Assembly (NCBI RefSeq): GCF_030867145.1
Contig: NC_134454.1
Location: 68,182,308-68,246,307, forward strand
DNA from: Opisthocomus hoazin
Taxonomy: Eukaryota > Chordata > Aves > Opisthocomiformes > Opisthocomidae
Length of the DNA: 64,000 bases
Reading direction: 5' to 3'
Below, in pieces: positions 1-11,883 of the stretch. How positions within the stretch are numbered: the first letter of the stretch is position 1; every line of letters starts with the position of its first letter. The notes beneath the pieces are model-generated. The model searched no databases. It had not been told where the DNA came from and saw nothing but the letters and a program-made list of their open reading frames with translations. A program made the translations under genes and the position numbers.

Positions 1-2371
1 CTTCCTCATTTGAGCTAGCACTGGGGTCTGCTGGGCTGCACTGTTAGCCAGGGAGGAGGACTGACATGGCTGAAATCCATCCTTTTGCCCCCTTCTCTGT
101 CCAAGCATGCAGACTTAGAGATGAGCCTCTTCACTTTCCGGAGGGCTGCAGTGAAAGGACAATTCATTCACTGGCTGCTGGCCCTAAGCCCTGGATTTGG
201 TCATCCATTTGGGCCAAATTCTCCCCTTGGGTATGGCCTAATGTGATCACACAATGCCTTCACTACCAGTCCTGCCCACTGAGCTGAGAGCACAATTTAG
301 CTGTTAAAGCTGACACAAATCCTGATGCAAAGTCTTTCCTTTGTTCTTTGTTATCTCAGAAAGAATTTCAGCCTCCCTTGCAGCTGTTATTTTTATCCAA
401 CAATAACAACACTTTCGTGGTCTTTACAAAAAAATTAATATCTGCCAAAAACCTCTGCTTAAAATAGCACTGCACAGCATTTAAAGTATCATTTCTCTTG
501 CATTACTACTTTTAGGCTTCATGCTTAACTCCATGGGTTGCCTCTGTAAGTGTTGGTTTACGTTGTTGCATTTCCTGTTGTGGGGATGAAAATAACACAT
601 ATATTTTTAAAAAATGCTCTCCAGCTTCCAGTGGACAAAACTATGTCCCAAATGGTGCAGGACCAGGCTTTCATTTCTTTTCTGATATTGAAGAATATTT
701 TATTGTGCAAGTTTTCCTACTGAATCAGTGAAACTATCTGTGGAATATGGCACCATCTGGGAGTAGTAAGGATACTGACGTTCAACCCTTCATTACAGAA
801 GTGCTTCTGTAACTGTAGCCATGTACCAAAGCCAATACTTTGCCTAGGATAATGCCAACAAAAAACCTAAACAAATTAGCAAACAAACAATAAATCATCC
901 CTCATGATTAACTGCATAGTTTTACATTTAAGTGGGCAACAAACTATATATAGATTCTTCGATTAGTATTTTCCAGATATAAAATCTTTTATGTCTCTAT
1001 TTTACATAATTATTTCACTGAATACTTAACTTTTAAAAATTATTATGCAGAAAATTAAAATCTGTTTATATGTTCTGCTTTTCCAAGGTACTTAAAATAT
1101 TGTTAAGTTTTGGGGGAAATGGGTCAAGAAGCCAGGGAAATTTGAAGTTTAAAATTAGGTATTACCAGTTTCTGAAGATTGTAGACACACACACACATTT
1201 CAGCTGGTGATAATGTGGAATGTCTTGTTTTAGGGCATCATGAGGATTCAGATGTGTTATCCTTGTCTCACTGAGATGACATTTTTGGTTGCTGATATCC
1301 TGCACTGGCAACAAAGGGGCCTGTAAGATCAGGAATCTCTTGCAGCTACCTGAAGCTCTCCGCAGGCTGCACAGGGTTCTGAGCTCCTCACTGCTCACAC
1401 CCAGGGGGCCTCGCTGCAGCCAGTACCGCACAGGAACCCACAGTGAGGGCCAGGGCAATTAAGGAAGAGCAGAGGGAGAGAAGTTGTATGTAGAGAAAAA
1501 AAGGCAAATTGACACTCTCAGAGCATCTGCTGTTGGCTTGTGTATCTGTGACCAGCTTGGAAAAAAACAGCCCAGCTATTGAATGTAAGCTTGAATTTGA
1601 CAAGGAGTGCCCCAAGACATTTTTTAATTCATAATTATATGCCTCAGATATTAAGGGAGTAGAGAATTTATATTCAACTAAATATTTTCTGCATGTAAAG
1701 TAATTCTGTTTGAAACAGATGATCAGTTCTTAAATTTCAAAAGGGCTTTGGGACTATTACAAAGCTCTTCTTCAAGCGCAAGTGATGTTCCTTGCCCATC
1801 TTACTGAAGGAGGCTTAGTATATATACTTCAGCTACTGGTCTTTTGCTTAACATGAGTAGAGAATGTGGTGTAGAATGAGGAGCATGGGTGTGCTGTTTA
1901 TTCTAGGCTGTTTCAGAAAACTGAAAGATAATGACTTTATTTCTGATAGCCAGGATGACCATTTGGGGTTTTTCTCTCTGAAAGAAAAAAAAAAAGTTCT
2001 TGGAACACAATTAAGCTCATGGTAGATAGGCTTATACTTAGAGAACATGATATTTTCCACTGCAGAAGTATGGACAAAACCAGAAACACTTCTGCAAAAA
2101 TACTTTATGGACATCATAGGAAAACAGAGTTGTAATTTTCATAGGGAGTTGAAAGAGAGTGATAAAGTATCTTGACATTTTAAAAAAAGACCACTTTATG
2201 GGTGCATGTTGCTTCCAAGTCTTCTAAATCTGCCCTGCCTCTTCCCTTTCTGTCACCTGGGCTATAACCTTTCAAGACAAGAAGAATGCATATTGTGATT
2301 CATGATGAACTCTATTCATAGTAATTAACAATGCAACAGAAAGGTACCATTGAATGGGGAGATTTCCTTAC
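1..2371. other. Intergenic, no gene identified
   Basis: AT-rich non-coding sequence. I see only short simple repeats, such as a run of AC dinucleotides near 1187-1198, and chance reading frames full of stops. A GC-richer patch at about 1340-1450 reads as exon-like on the minus strand, but its acceptor phase does not join the candidate exons at 2372-2772, so I do not call it. Confidence 0.6.
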
Positions 2372-2506
2372 CAGGATATTTCTTTAGCAGGAACTCTATG
2401 TTCCTCTTCAGGACCACCGTCCTTCAGAGCAAGCCTGGCATCTGGCACTAAATCGTAAGTGCAGAAGACAGGCAGCTCTCCTGCACAGAGCTCCGCAGTG
2501 TGCAGC
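2372..2506 (-). CDS. Candidate internal coding exon, unidentified gene (second of a pair)
   Basis: On the minus strand this 135-nt block has a pyrimidine-rich acceptor (CTTTGCCAG before 2506) and a good donor (CTG then GTAAGG at 2371). One frame is open throughout. It starts with one base that completes a codon left by the upstream block at 2630-2772, so the phases fit (2 then 1), and it ends with TG as a split codon. The predicted residues include the stretch LPVFCTYDLVPDARLALKDG. I do not recognise the family, and no domain or membrane segment is evident. CpGs are kept in an otherwise CpG-poor region, as expected for constrained coding sequence. The reading frame stays open through the preceding 123-bp intron back to a TAA, which weakens the frame argument. 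The next strong downstream acceptor on this strand (near 1985) would create TGA at the junction, so the transcript may end early or use another exon outside the window. This could be a real lineage-specific gene, a decayed gene, or coincidence. Confidence 0.4.
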
Positions 2507-2629
2507 CTGGCAAAGCAGCATTTACCACACAAATCACAAAAGGAGGTGCAACAGTGAAGATTATATATTAATAACCCAAGTTCCAGTTAAGACTTTGTTA
2601 TAATAAACACGGAAATCCCCTCGTCTCAC

Positions 2630-2772
2630 CTGGCTGTATAAAAACTAGACAGCCCATCCAAACCAGTCATCTTGACCCTTTCCCTGCTGTTAACGATGAG
2701 AGACAGACACTCCACAGGGTGATTTATCCTTCCTCGTATGGGTGCATGCCCTCGGATAACGTCACTCATCTT
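2630..2772 (-). CDS. Candidate internal coding exon, unidentified gene (first of a pair)
   Basis: This 143-nt minus-strand block is bounded by a pyrimidine-rich acceptor (TTTCAG before 2772) and a consensus donor (CCAG then GTGAGA at 2629). Only one of three frames is open. It gives 47 codons plus two bases, which join the single leading base of the block at 2372-2506. The residues include MSDVIRGHAPIRGRINHPVE and later MTGLDGLSSFYTAR. CpG dinucleotides (GACG, TCCG, TACG, TCGT) are unusually frequent for this neighbourhood. A possible 34-nt upstream exon (3264-3297, phase-compatible, weak acceptor) was noted. I cannot name a protein family. Transcript data are needed to separate a real gene from a lucky frame. 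Confidence 0.42.
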
Positions 2773-5394
2773 CTGAAAGAAATTTTGAATAGAGACAGGT
2801 TACAGTCTTAACATCTTGTCTTTTCCAGAGATTTTAGCAACTCCCAGTTCAAAATGACAGTACTGCCGCAGTGGTGGAACCATCTGTGAGAATGCTGAAG
2901 GAAAACAATATTTTTGGCTGCTAGTCATGTGAACCTGTTTCTGGATGCTGTAGGTAACACAATGATGCATATGCCAATGGTTTCCAGAGCCCAATCTATA
3001 CCCACACTCCCTCAGTGACTAGCCAAAAGAGAGCTGTGCTGGCGATAGGAACAGCAAGATATTTTTGCCACACGGCATGAAAGGGCAGGATGACAAATCT
3101 CCAGCTAGCTCCAGCTAGCTACAGAAATTAACATTCTCCATTAACGGAGCGGACGGCAACACAAAAGACACAGCAAACTTGCCAAAGAATTCATTATAGT
3201 GGATTACTGTGGCGTGGATTGCAATGCTGCATAATGACTCCTTGTCAGGTGTAAGCTACATACCACTACATGAGAGGTTTGATCAAATGTTTCAGCGCTT
3301 TAGATATCCGTGTAAAGATGAGATTGCAATACAGATATAAATATTTCCTTTTCTTTCCAAAAAAGCACCTGACTCTTATCAGAGAGGGCATATGGAATCC
3401 TTTGCCATCAGCACGTAGAAGCTGCACTGCAAGGGAATTCCTAGTGAGGTTCTTTTTGCATACACCAGCCATATTCTCTTCTTAGATGTATCTATTAACC
3501 TGGTTTTGCTCCAGTGAAGTCAGTGAAATAATTCCAGCTTTTGACTGATGCAGAGGAGATCAGAATCTGCTGGCTGTGACATTAGCCTTCAGATTGCCTG
3601 TTCAAGCAAGTCCCACATCATTAAGTAGTTTTTTTATACGGAACAAGCTACTCTGCAGAGAGAGGGAGGTGGCTTTGCACTTAAAGCTCCAGCACTGGTT
3701 TAAGGCCTCTTTGTGCTACTGTGTAGGATAGGAGGTTTCAGGGACAAACAGTTGTACTGAGCCTGTAGCTTTGGATGACTCAGACTGGGAGACTCAGGAG
3801 CCAAAGGGCTGTCTTTATCATCCCTTTTTGTATACAGTGTGTGGGCACGGAGGGAGCGATCCCCTGGCAGACCACAGATCCCTCCACACCATAACCATGC
3901 ACAAAACTTTGAGCTGCCCCAAATGAAGTGCACAATTAGTGTCTGGACTACAGAATCCTCTCCAGAGAACGTAATTCTGTTCTGCTGTGTAACCTAAATC
4001 GCCAATACAAATACAAAGGGAACAGTTTACTGTAAATGTGTCTCTACATAAGTATATATCTGTGCACGGTTCAGTTTTAATATACCATTGATATAATCAC
4101 CAATAAGAAACAAAAACTGGTATCTGGTGACCCCATGATTTCAGAGATGCTATAATCAGAACAACAGAGGTTATTTGGAGAGCTTCAAAGAATCTTTCCC
4201 ATTCCAGAATCCAATCTCTTGCTGATATCTTAGTTCCTCCTCTGAATAATAATGCTGAAGCTTTATTAGTTAATCAATAAGACATGATACAGGGTATGGT
4301 TATCATAAGATAATCACACCCTGGAGCATTTTGAGGCATGAGCCTTATGCCTCTAATCAGACTGGGATGAGATTATCTTTTGATAACCACACCCTTGGGG
4401 ATTGGCTCATTTCTATTATGAGAAAATTTTATGGTTGGGGAAAATGTGCATTTCTGCTGTAGAAAAATGAAAATGGTAGTTTAGAAGTAGCAGCCATTTC
4501 TCCCAAGATGAAAAATCAGGTTTCCTTTTGGAATGCTCCAGCGGGAACTCCTCACTATCCATGCTATTTTAAGGCAAAAATAATTTCTAAACAGGTGACA
4601 TGCTTGGGAGACAGTTCTAACCTACCATACCTACCATATATATCAATATAAATCCATATATATATACACAGATACATGCACCAGAGAGGCATACAGTAAA
4701 AAAACATCCAATAGCATGTTTGCTGTAGAGACGAAAAACAAAGAAAGGCATTGCCTTGCTTTCTTCAAAAAAAAAAAAAGGCTGGCTGATTATGTGTTGT
4801 TTCTGATGTCATATATGCTACACATCTGATCTGTGTTTATATACATTAGAAGCCTATCTGCATTTAGTTTTTGTCCTCTATTTACTGATAGGAAATTGCA
4901 ATGTTGATAGAAGTTTCATTTAAAGGACAAAAAAAAAAAAAAAGTACACTGCACTGAACCAGGAAATAACCTTTTCAAATTGCAGTGATTTGAAGTAACA
5001 ATCACACTTGGGTTTGTACATTGAAAATGTGCACATACACTCTGTTTTTATCAAAAAACTCACAGTAGACACTTTAAGATATTGTGGAAATGCTTTCGAT
5101 GACTGTTCAGAAGAAGCATTAATGAAAAAAGGTCTCAAATTTGCAATTAAAGTTGATTGAAAAAGCAATTTTTAGATGTTTATGAACAAATATTGGTATG
5201 AAATGTGTGTGTGCACACAATCAATCCATGATCAGTAGTGTCAGAACTCAATGATTTTGCTGCATAGGAGTAATAATAATAAAAGCTCAAATAACAATAA
5301 TTTCAGGGCTTCACACTTAACCTAGTATTTTTTATCATTAGAGCTCACCTCTGTGCTTCCCCACACCCTGCTCAGACAGACTGAGAAAGGAAGG
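2773..5394. other. Intergenic, no gene; contains a paired palindrome element
   Basis: Non-coding. Noted: a short tandem CTCCAGCTAG at 3103-3122, AT-rich low complexity near 4620-4670, an A-run at 4928-4941, and the GATA/CACC palindromes at 4290-4394, listed separately. Confidence 0.6.
4290..4394. promoter_or_regulatory. Doubled GATA palindrome plus CACC-box module
   Basis: Two copies of the same composite pattern, TTATC-N4-GATAA-N-CACACCC, occur at 4300-4321 and 4373-4394, exactly 73 bp apart. Each contains two inverted GATA cores followed by a KLF-type CACACCC box. The first copy sits in a 34-bp imperfect palindrome (4290-4323) with 15-bp arms around ATAA. The second is also partly palindromic. 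GATA plus CACC-box clusters are a known arrangement in erythroid and megakaryocytic enhancers. The palindromic form could equally be the end of an old DNA transposon. Function is inferred only from the motifs. Confidence 0.35.
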
Positions 5395-5480
5395 TACAAA
5401 GACAAGATAACTAGTCCCAACTTACCCAAGACCCCAGTGACAGAGCCAGAAGCAGAATCATAGTCTCAATGTGAGCAAAT
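5395..5480 (+). repeat. Ancient MIR/L2-like fragment
   Basis: The text around CCAACTTACCCAAGACCCC, then AGTGACAGAGCCAG and GCAGAATCATAGTCTC, follows the familiar amniote MIR/L2 wording (acttgcccaaggtcac, agtggcagagc, gaacccag). It is heavily diverged. The family assignment is from memory of the consensus and has not been searched. Confidence 0.4.
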
Positions 5481-6119
5481 TTCTATGCTGTGACTTGGTA
5501 TGTGGATGAGAGGGCCCAGTCACTGAACTGAGCCCAGGTCAAGGCTCTTGCTTATTCCTACTCAGGTGAAAAAGTTCCACTGATGAGAACACAGAAAATG
5601 CCTTTCTGGGGAACCACTGAGCTGAGCCTTACTGCAGAAAGTAGAGAGCATAGGTGACCTGTGACCTTTTGAAGAAGATCCAACTGATAAGAAGCCTCCA
5701 AATCAAAAAGAAGGTGTGGCAAAGCAACAGCCGCTTCACAGCCCGTGTTCCTACCTCCACCATGTTCTTTGGTGCTCACCTCCATCCTCTCTGTTGGTTA
5801 TGATTTTTCTAAACTTTGTCCACATTTCCTAGGTATGTGTGATTCTTCCTGCATAAAATGAAGGACGATGTTTTTCAAGGGGGGGGTTTCTTGCTGTTCC
5901 CTTCAGCACACACACCTTTCCCATCTCTATTTGCTGCCATTATTCTTAGCTTTAACTATCTGTAAAGTCAAATAGCATGACATTTTGTGATCACTTAGAG
6001 AACAGAGCAACTACTAAAACTATTGCAACTAACTCGGGACCTTTTGTTGGCCTGCCAGGACAATACTTTGCTTCTACATATTCCAAGATGGAGCTATTTC
6101 AATTATTCTTATTCTGGTA

Positions 6120-8422
6120 TTATATTCTGGTATTTGTGAATACAGGAGGACCTGTGGGAGACGTGATAGTAGGTGGCTGTCTTTGTCACAGTGATCATGA
6201 AATGGTGGAGTTTAAAATTTTCAGTGTAATGAGAAAAAAGGACAGCAGAGCTGCTAGCCTGGACTTCAGGAGCGCAAACTTTAAGTTATTCAGGGAGCTA
6301 CTTAGCAAAGTATGCTGGGAATCTTCTTTTGAGGTCTTAGGAGTCCATGAGTGCTGGTCAGTCTCTAAGAACCATCTTTTAGAAGCACAGGAGCAGGCAA
6401 TCCCATTGCATCATAAGTCTAGCAAATGAGGCAGAAGACCATCTTGGCTGAACAGGCAACTCCTCGTGGACCTCAAGAGCAAAAAGAAGTAGTATGATCT
6501 CTGGAAGCAAGGTCAAGCTTTGCAGGAAGATTACAGAGCTGTGCTTCAGATATGCAGGGAGAAGACACAAAAGGCCAAAGTTCAATTAGAGTTGAAACTG
6601 GCCAGTATTCTTTCAGAAAACAAGAAGGGATTTTTAAAGTATGTTAATAGCAAGAGGAGGTTAAAAAACACCATTAGGCCAATACATGCTGAAGATGGTC
6701 ATCTGACAAATAGGGATGAAGAAAAAGCAGAGGCATGTAATACATTTTTAGCCTCATTTTTAGTAATACTAACGGACCCTGGGCTGCCTGGTCCTCTGAG
6801 TTGGTGAAACACGAGTTTGGGAACAGTGATTTTCCATTTGTGGACACTACAATTGTGAGGGACCAACTGCATCAGCTGAATGTTCACAAGTCCACGGGGT
6901 CTTATGAGATTCATCCCAGAGTACTGAAGAAGCTAGTGGATGTTACAGCAGGATCCCTCTCAGTCATCTACTAAAGGTCTTGGGAGCTTGGGGAGGTCTC
7001 AGCTGAATGGTAGCTAGTCAATGTCCCTGCTTGCCAGTGTTATTCCAATCTACCAGAAGGGCGTGAGGGAAGACCCAGGAGACTGCAGACCTGTTAGTCT
7101 AACCTCCGTTCCTGGAAAAATTATGGACACGATTATACTGGGTTCTGTTGAAAGAAGTTCAAAGAACAACGCAATTGTCAGGCACAGTCAATGTGGGTTC
7201 ACAGAGAGAAAGTCCTGCTGAACTACTTTGATATCCTTCTATGATAAGGTCACCTGTCTAGTGAATAAAGCGAGGTGGTGGATGGAGCTTCTCTGGATTT
7301 TAGTGAGGCTTTTGATACTGTCCCTCACAGCATCCTTCTGGACAAGTTGTCCAGCCGTGGGATGAGCAGGCACACGGTGCACTGTGCGAAGAACCAGCTG
7401 GGCGGCAGGGCTCCAAGGGTTGTAGTGAAAGGGGCTACGTCTGGGTGGCGGCCGCTCACCAGCCCTGTTCCTTGGGGCTCAGTTCTAGGGCCAGCTCTGT
7501 CCAAATTATCGACAACCTGGATGCAGGAGTTGAATTCACCGCTAGCGAGTTTGCTGATGATACCAAACCGGGAGAAGGCTGTTGACTGTCCTGAGGGACA
7601 AGGTGCCTTGCAGAGGGATCTAGACAGATGGAGCACGGGGAAATAATTAACGGGACGAAATTTAACAAGAAGAAATGTCAGATTCTGCACTGAGGACAGA
7701 GTAACGCCGGGCACAAGTGTAAACTGGGAGAAGCTGGAGAGCAGCCCTGCAGAGAGGGTCCTGGGGGTGCTGGCTGGCAGCAGGGTCCACAGGAGTCAGC
7801 CATGTGCCCTGGCAGCCCGGAGGGCAAACCGTGGCCTGGGGTGCATCAAGCACAGCACAACCGGCCGGTCAGGAGAGGTGACCGTCCCGCTGCGTTCAGC
7901 GCTGGTGCGGCCTCACCTGCCGTGCTGGGGGCAGTGCTGGGCCCCACTGTTTAAGAAGGATGTGCAGGATCTGGAATGCACCCAGAGGAGGGCAACAAAG
8001 CTGGGGAGAGGGCTGGAAGGCATGTCCTGTGAGGAGCGGCTGAAGACTCTGGGCTTGTCTAGTTTGGAGAGAAGGAGGCCGAGGGGCGACCTCGTTGCTC
8101 CCTGCAGCTTCCTGAGGGGGGGACGTGGAGAGGAGGGAGGTGCTGAGCTCTTCTCCCTGGGATCCAGCCATAAGAAGTGTGAGAATGGTTCAAAGCTGTG
8201 CCAGGGGAGGTTCAGACTGGACATCAGGAGGCATTTCTGTACCGAGAGGGTGGTCAAACACTGCAACAGGCTTCCTGGAGAGGTGGTCGATGCCCCAAGC
8301 CTGTCAGTGTTTAAGAGGCATTTGGACAATGCCCTTAATAAGGTGCTTTAACTCCTGGTCAGTGCTGAATTGGTCAGGCAGTTGGACTAGATGATCATTG
8401 TAGGTCCCTTCCAACTGAAATA
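6120..8422 (+). mobile_element. CR1 LINE copy A (5'-truncated, ORF2 remnant)
   Basis: A CR1 non-LTR retrotransposon in sense orientation. Translation in broken frames gives the end of the endonuclease domain (GGPVGDVIVGG near 6145, CHSDHEMVEFK near 6190), the linker, then reverse transcriptase: fingers (CRPVSLTSVPGKIMD near 7085), motif A (LDFSEAFDTVPHS near 7300), a decayed motif B (PWGSVLGPAL near 7470), and the C-terminal region (ALVRPHLPCWGQCWAP near 7900, CEERLKTLGL near 8030) down to the 3'UTR (TTGGACTAGATGATCATTGTAGGTCC). Several stops and frameshifts make it inactive. The 5' part (6120-7020) is AT-rich and CpG-poor. The part from 7021 on is GC- and CpG-rich and nearly identical to the copy at 37.7-38.9 kb. 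The 5' boundary is approximate. Confidence 0.93.
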
Positions 8423-8481
8423 TTGCATTGCATTACATCGCATTGCATTGCATTCCATTCCATTCTATTCTATTCTATTAT
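8423..8481 (+). repeat. Pentanucleotide microsatellite at a CR1 3' end
   Basis: CATTG units grade into CATTC and then TATTC units, directly joined to the CR1 3' end. It probably grew by slippage from the CR1 terminal repeat. Confidence 0.85.
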
Positions 8482-11400
8482 TTTCGGTTCTACATATTTT
8501 GATTCTGATCTTCCTTACTGCATATTTAGGTAAATGTCATGCTGCTGAAATTGGTGGAATGTGTGGAAACACACAAATACAGGATGAACAGGATTTAACT
8601 CCAAGGCAGTGTAAGCAGCAAGATCAGGCCTAATGCTTAGATGCTTAAAAAAACCCCCCTCAGAAAATGAAAAAACCTCATAGGTTCCAATTAGTCAAAA
8701 GATTTTTTTTTTCTGTGTTACAGCACTGAGAAGAAGGAAGTGTGCAGCAGAATTTTGAATAGCTCAGACTGTTCTGTGCCATTGCCCTGAACATACAAGT
8801 ACAGCAAAGTTCAAAATTTGTCATAGCCGTAATGTTAAAACCATGCAGCATGTGTGCATGTGGTTGGAGCATGTGCTAACAGTATAACTCTGACTAGTCT
8901 TATATGATGCCCTTAAGGGCCCAAAGTATGTAGACTTCAGTCATGCAGTTGAGTCTTCCAGCTATAATGTCTGAAACATCTTTCAGGGCCAATTTACAAA
9001 AGTAATCCCAAAAGGCGAGCAAGTGCTGTTTTGCTTTTCCTTACAGGCATGTTATTGCAACAGCGTCCAGTGGGGGGGTTTGCATCTGAAGCACATCAGA
9101 CAGAGCATGTCACAAGACAACATTCCTTCTGTCCCAAACTCCCAATGACTTTGATGAAGTTTGGCATGCATTAAGTGAAGAAGAGAACTTCTACAGAACT
9201 TCTATTTATGTAGTGATTAAAAAACCCCTACTTGATAGTTTGCATCAGCTGCTGTTTTTTGTATAAAGAAATGTTTTGGGTTTTTTAATTGATAGGGCTT
9301 TATAATTGCAGCACAGCTGGAAGATCACAGTTCTAAACCAGAAAATTAGATTCATATGTTCATGGTGATCTTCTGAAGATGATCATCAGCTAATCATAGA
9401 CTGTCCCAAAGCCTACCAAAGCCAGTGAGAATTTTTCCATTGCATTCTAGGAGAGAGCTGTAATACCTGACAAATAAGTATTATACTGAGGAGGTACAAC
9501 AGAAGTTCAGCTGTTCCTGAGGAAAGGCCGATGTGCATGTTGTTACACCGTGTGAGTTGAGACAGACACATGGCCTGCCCTTCTAGGATGCTCCCCACAA
9601 CGCCAGGGACCAACCTCTGCATGATCATTTTGCACAGCTGCCCATGGGTTGTTCATGGCCCATGCTCCTGAGACTGCTCTGCCTTCTCCACCTCAGCTTC
9701 TACTAGTCCCTGAAGAAGAAGATATCCAAGACTCAGTCTATGGTGACTCTGTCCCAACAATATTTCTAAATTGCCGTTATATTGGCCGCTGGTGTTGTAA
9801 ATGGACAAGTCTGTAATGGAGCCAAAATCCGGGCCATATGTTGTCCAATTTTCTAAATAAACTTAGATTTAAAAAAGCAAAGATGGCAAGAGGATCATCT
9901 TTGACATCAATGCTAAAGTTCCATTTGTCATTCGTTAGCCTTAGGTCCTTTCTTCATTTTATTATTATTACAGCATGAATCGTATTACTAGCGCATTTAT
10001 TTTTAATTCCTCATTGACTGTAATACCAGAAAAATTGAAATTAACTTGCATTTGTTTGCCAGCTTTGTTTTTGCAAATATAGCAACAACCCTTTTAAAGA
10101 GGAATGACATAAAGAGATCCTGCTTTACTTGTTTTGGTATCTTAGACATGTATGATCCAACATAATTTGGGGATTAATAATTATTTATTAGCCTGTGCTC
10201 TCTTTGCTCATTGGCTGGCTTTGTAACAGCAGAGCAAGCGTGCTGAATAGAGCCACATTAGCATGGAACATTTTTTTTACAAATCTCCAATCAATTAAAA
10301 AGTAAACTAGAAGTAAAAGGTCACCTCATGCAGCAAAACAGTGTCAGACATATTCCCCAACCTATTTACCAGCATCTCCTTGATATCAAAGCTGCACAGA
10401 CACAAAAATAACTAATCTATACTTGATACGTATGCAATACATATACCAGAAATGTATGTTAATACAACAGGGAGGAATTAGTCTCTTATTGGTAACAACA
10501 AGCATACATTGACCACATGCCATCAAAAGAATTATCAGAAAATTTGACTTATCAAAAAATACTGTGAACATTTTAAATGTCATTAAAACTGATTTACAAT
10601 GCATAGATGAATCTCTAGGGCAATAATAACATTGTTTCTCTGGAATATGGTGTACCTCCAAGAGAAGAGCACAAGAGAGGGAGGAGGAGGAAAAAAATAA
10701 ATATAAAATAAGTCTGTAAGCAAAACAGTAATGCTCATAGGTACTGCAAAGGTTTAACTATGGAAAATTTTAGATTATCTGCATGAGAAATGTATGCCAA
10801 AGCCTAATTGCTCCAAATTCTTGCCAGGAAAGTCTTCTTAGACTCTGCAACATTACAGTCTAATATAGAGATTAAATGTGGGTGAGAGAGAAATAAAACA
10901 TATTTTTGTAAACACTGCAGTGCATTTATCAGAGTAGTCATTTTCTAAACCGGCAGATTGGCTATTCAGATGTGAGATTTTTCATTGAAATAATACACTG
11001 GAATGTCCCCTAAAATCGTTTTTGTCTATTAGATAAATGATACCTAGAGTAAATGTTAGCATGACACTCGAAAGGATAGTAATGTTTCTATCTAGCATCC
11101 ATGGATATCTAAAAACACTAAGGGCACAGGAAAAATGAAGGAGAAAACACACGCTTAAGCAGTGAGACTATCATTTTGTCCTGAAGTCTGTCTCTGAATT
11201 ACATGCTGTCAGCTTACACTGGATGTTTCATACTTGTGCTGACGTGAAAACTTCAGTATTACATACTAGTCTCTTAAGTATTAAACACTAGTCAATTTTT
11301 TCTTCACTAACAGCCATTCACAGTGTGAAAGCAGATCCCCCTTTCCTGCTGCGCTCTTGGTAAGCATCAAACAATCATGTTACTTGCCTTGACAACGTGT

Positions 11401-11883
11401 CTTCGGAGTGTAGCTTTTTCAATATGATTCTGCACTTGCATGGAATTTCCCTCCACAAGGAAGAATATTCCTTCATTTTAGTTTCAGGATGTGATTCCCC
11501 TCTTGAACTTTGTCCTATCTCTTTTGAACTGCTTTTAGTAGCATTGTTTTGGTGGCATAGTAATAGTCATTCACCCACTTAAAGGATAAAAAGTAATGTA
11601 TCTTAGTTTTGTTAACATGAGAAATAATTTAAGATCTTGCTTACTAAAACCCAGCCAAACAGAAAACCCCTTAAGCCATGCTACCGTGATTCCAGACTAA
11701 CACTGCCACCAAGGTACAGAATTCACAATAACATGGATTTCAGTTGTGGTGAAATTGCCCTAAATTTTACAGCGGCCAGTATGTGTCAGTGCTGGTGAAA
11801 TGAAATATACCCTGCTATTTCTTTTGGCTTTTTTTTCGAAATTATGCACTTGAAAACAGTCTACCCTCAGTGTCTGCCACTGT
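8482..11883. other. Intergenic, no gene identified
   Basis: AT-rich non-coding sequence with many poly-T and poly-A tracts. No convincing exon, RNA gene or recent repeat was seen. Confidence 0.55.

Noticed and set aside
1340-1455. Exon-like minus-strand frame (RGPLGVSSEELRTLCSLRRA)
   Set aside because: The only acceptor (CTGCAG) gives phase 0, which does not join the candidate exon ending in phase 2 at 2372. The donor GTAGCT is weak.
7325-8329. Antisense open frames of 70-138 codons over CR1 copy A, repeated in copy B
   Set aside because: These are shadows of the CR1 reverse transcriptase coding strand.
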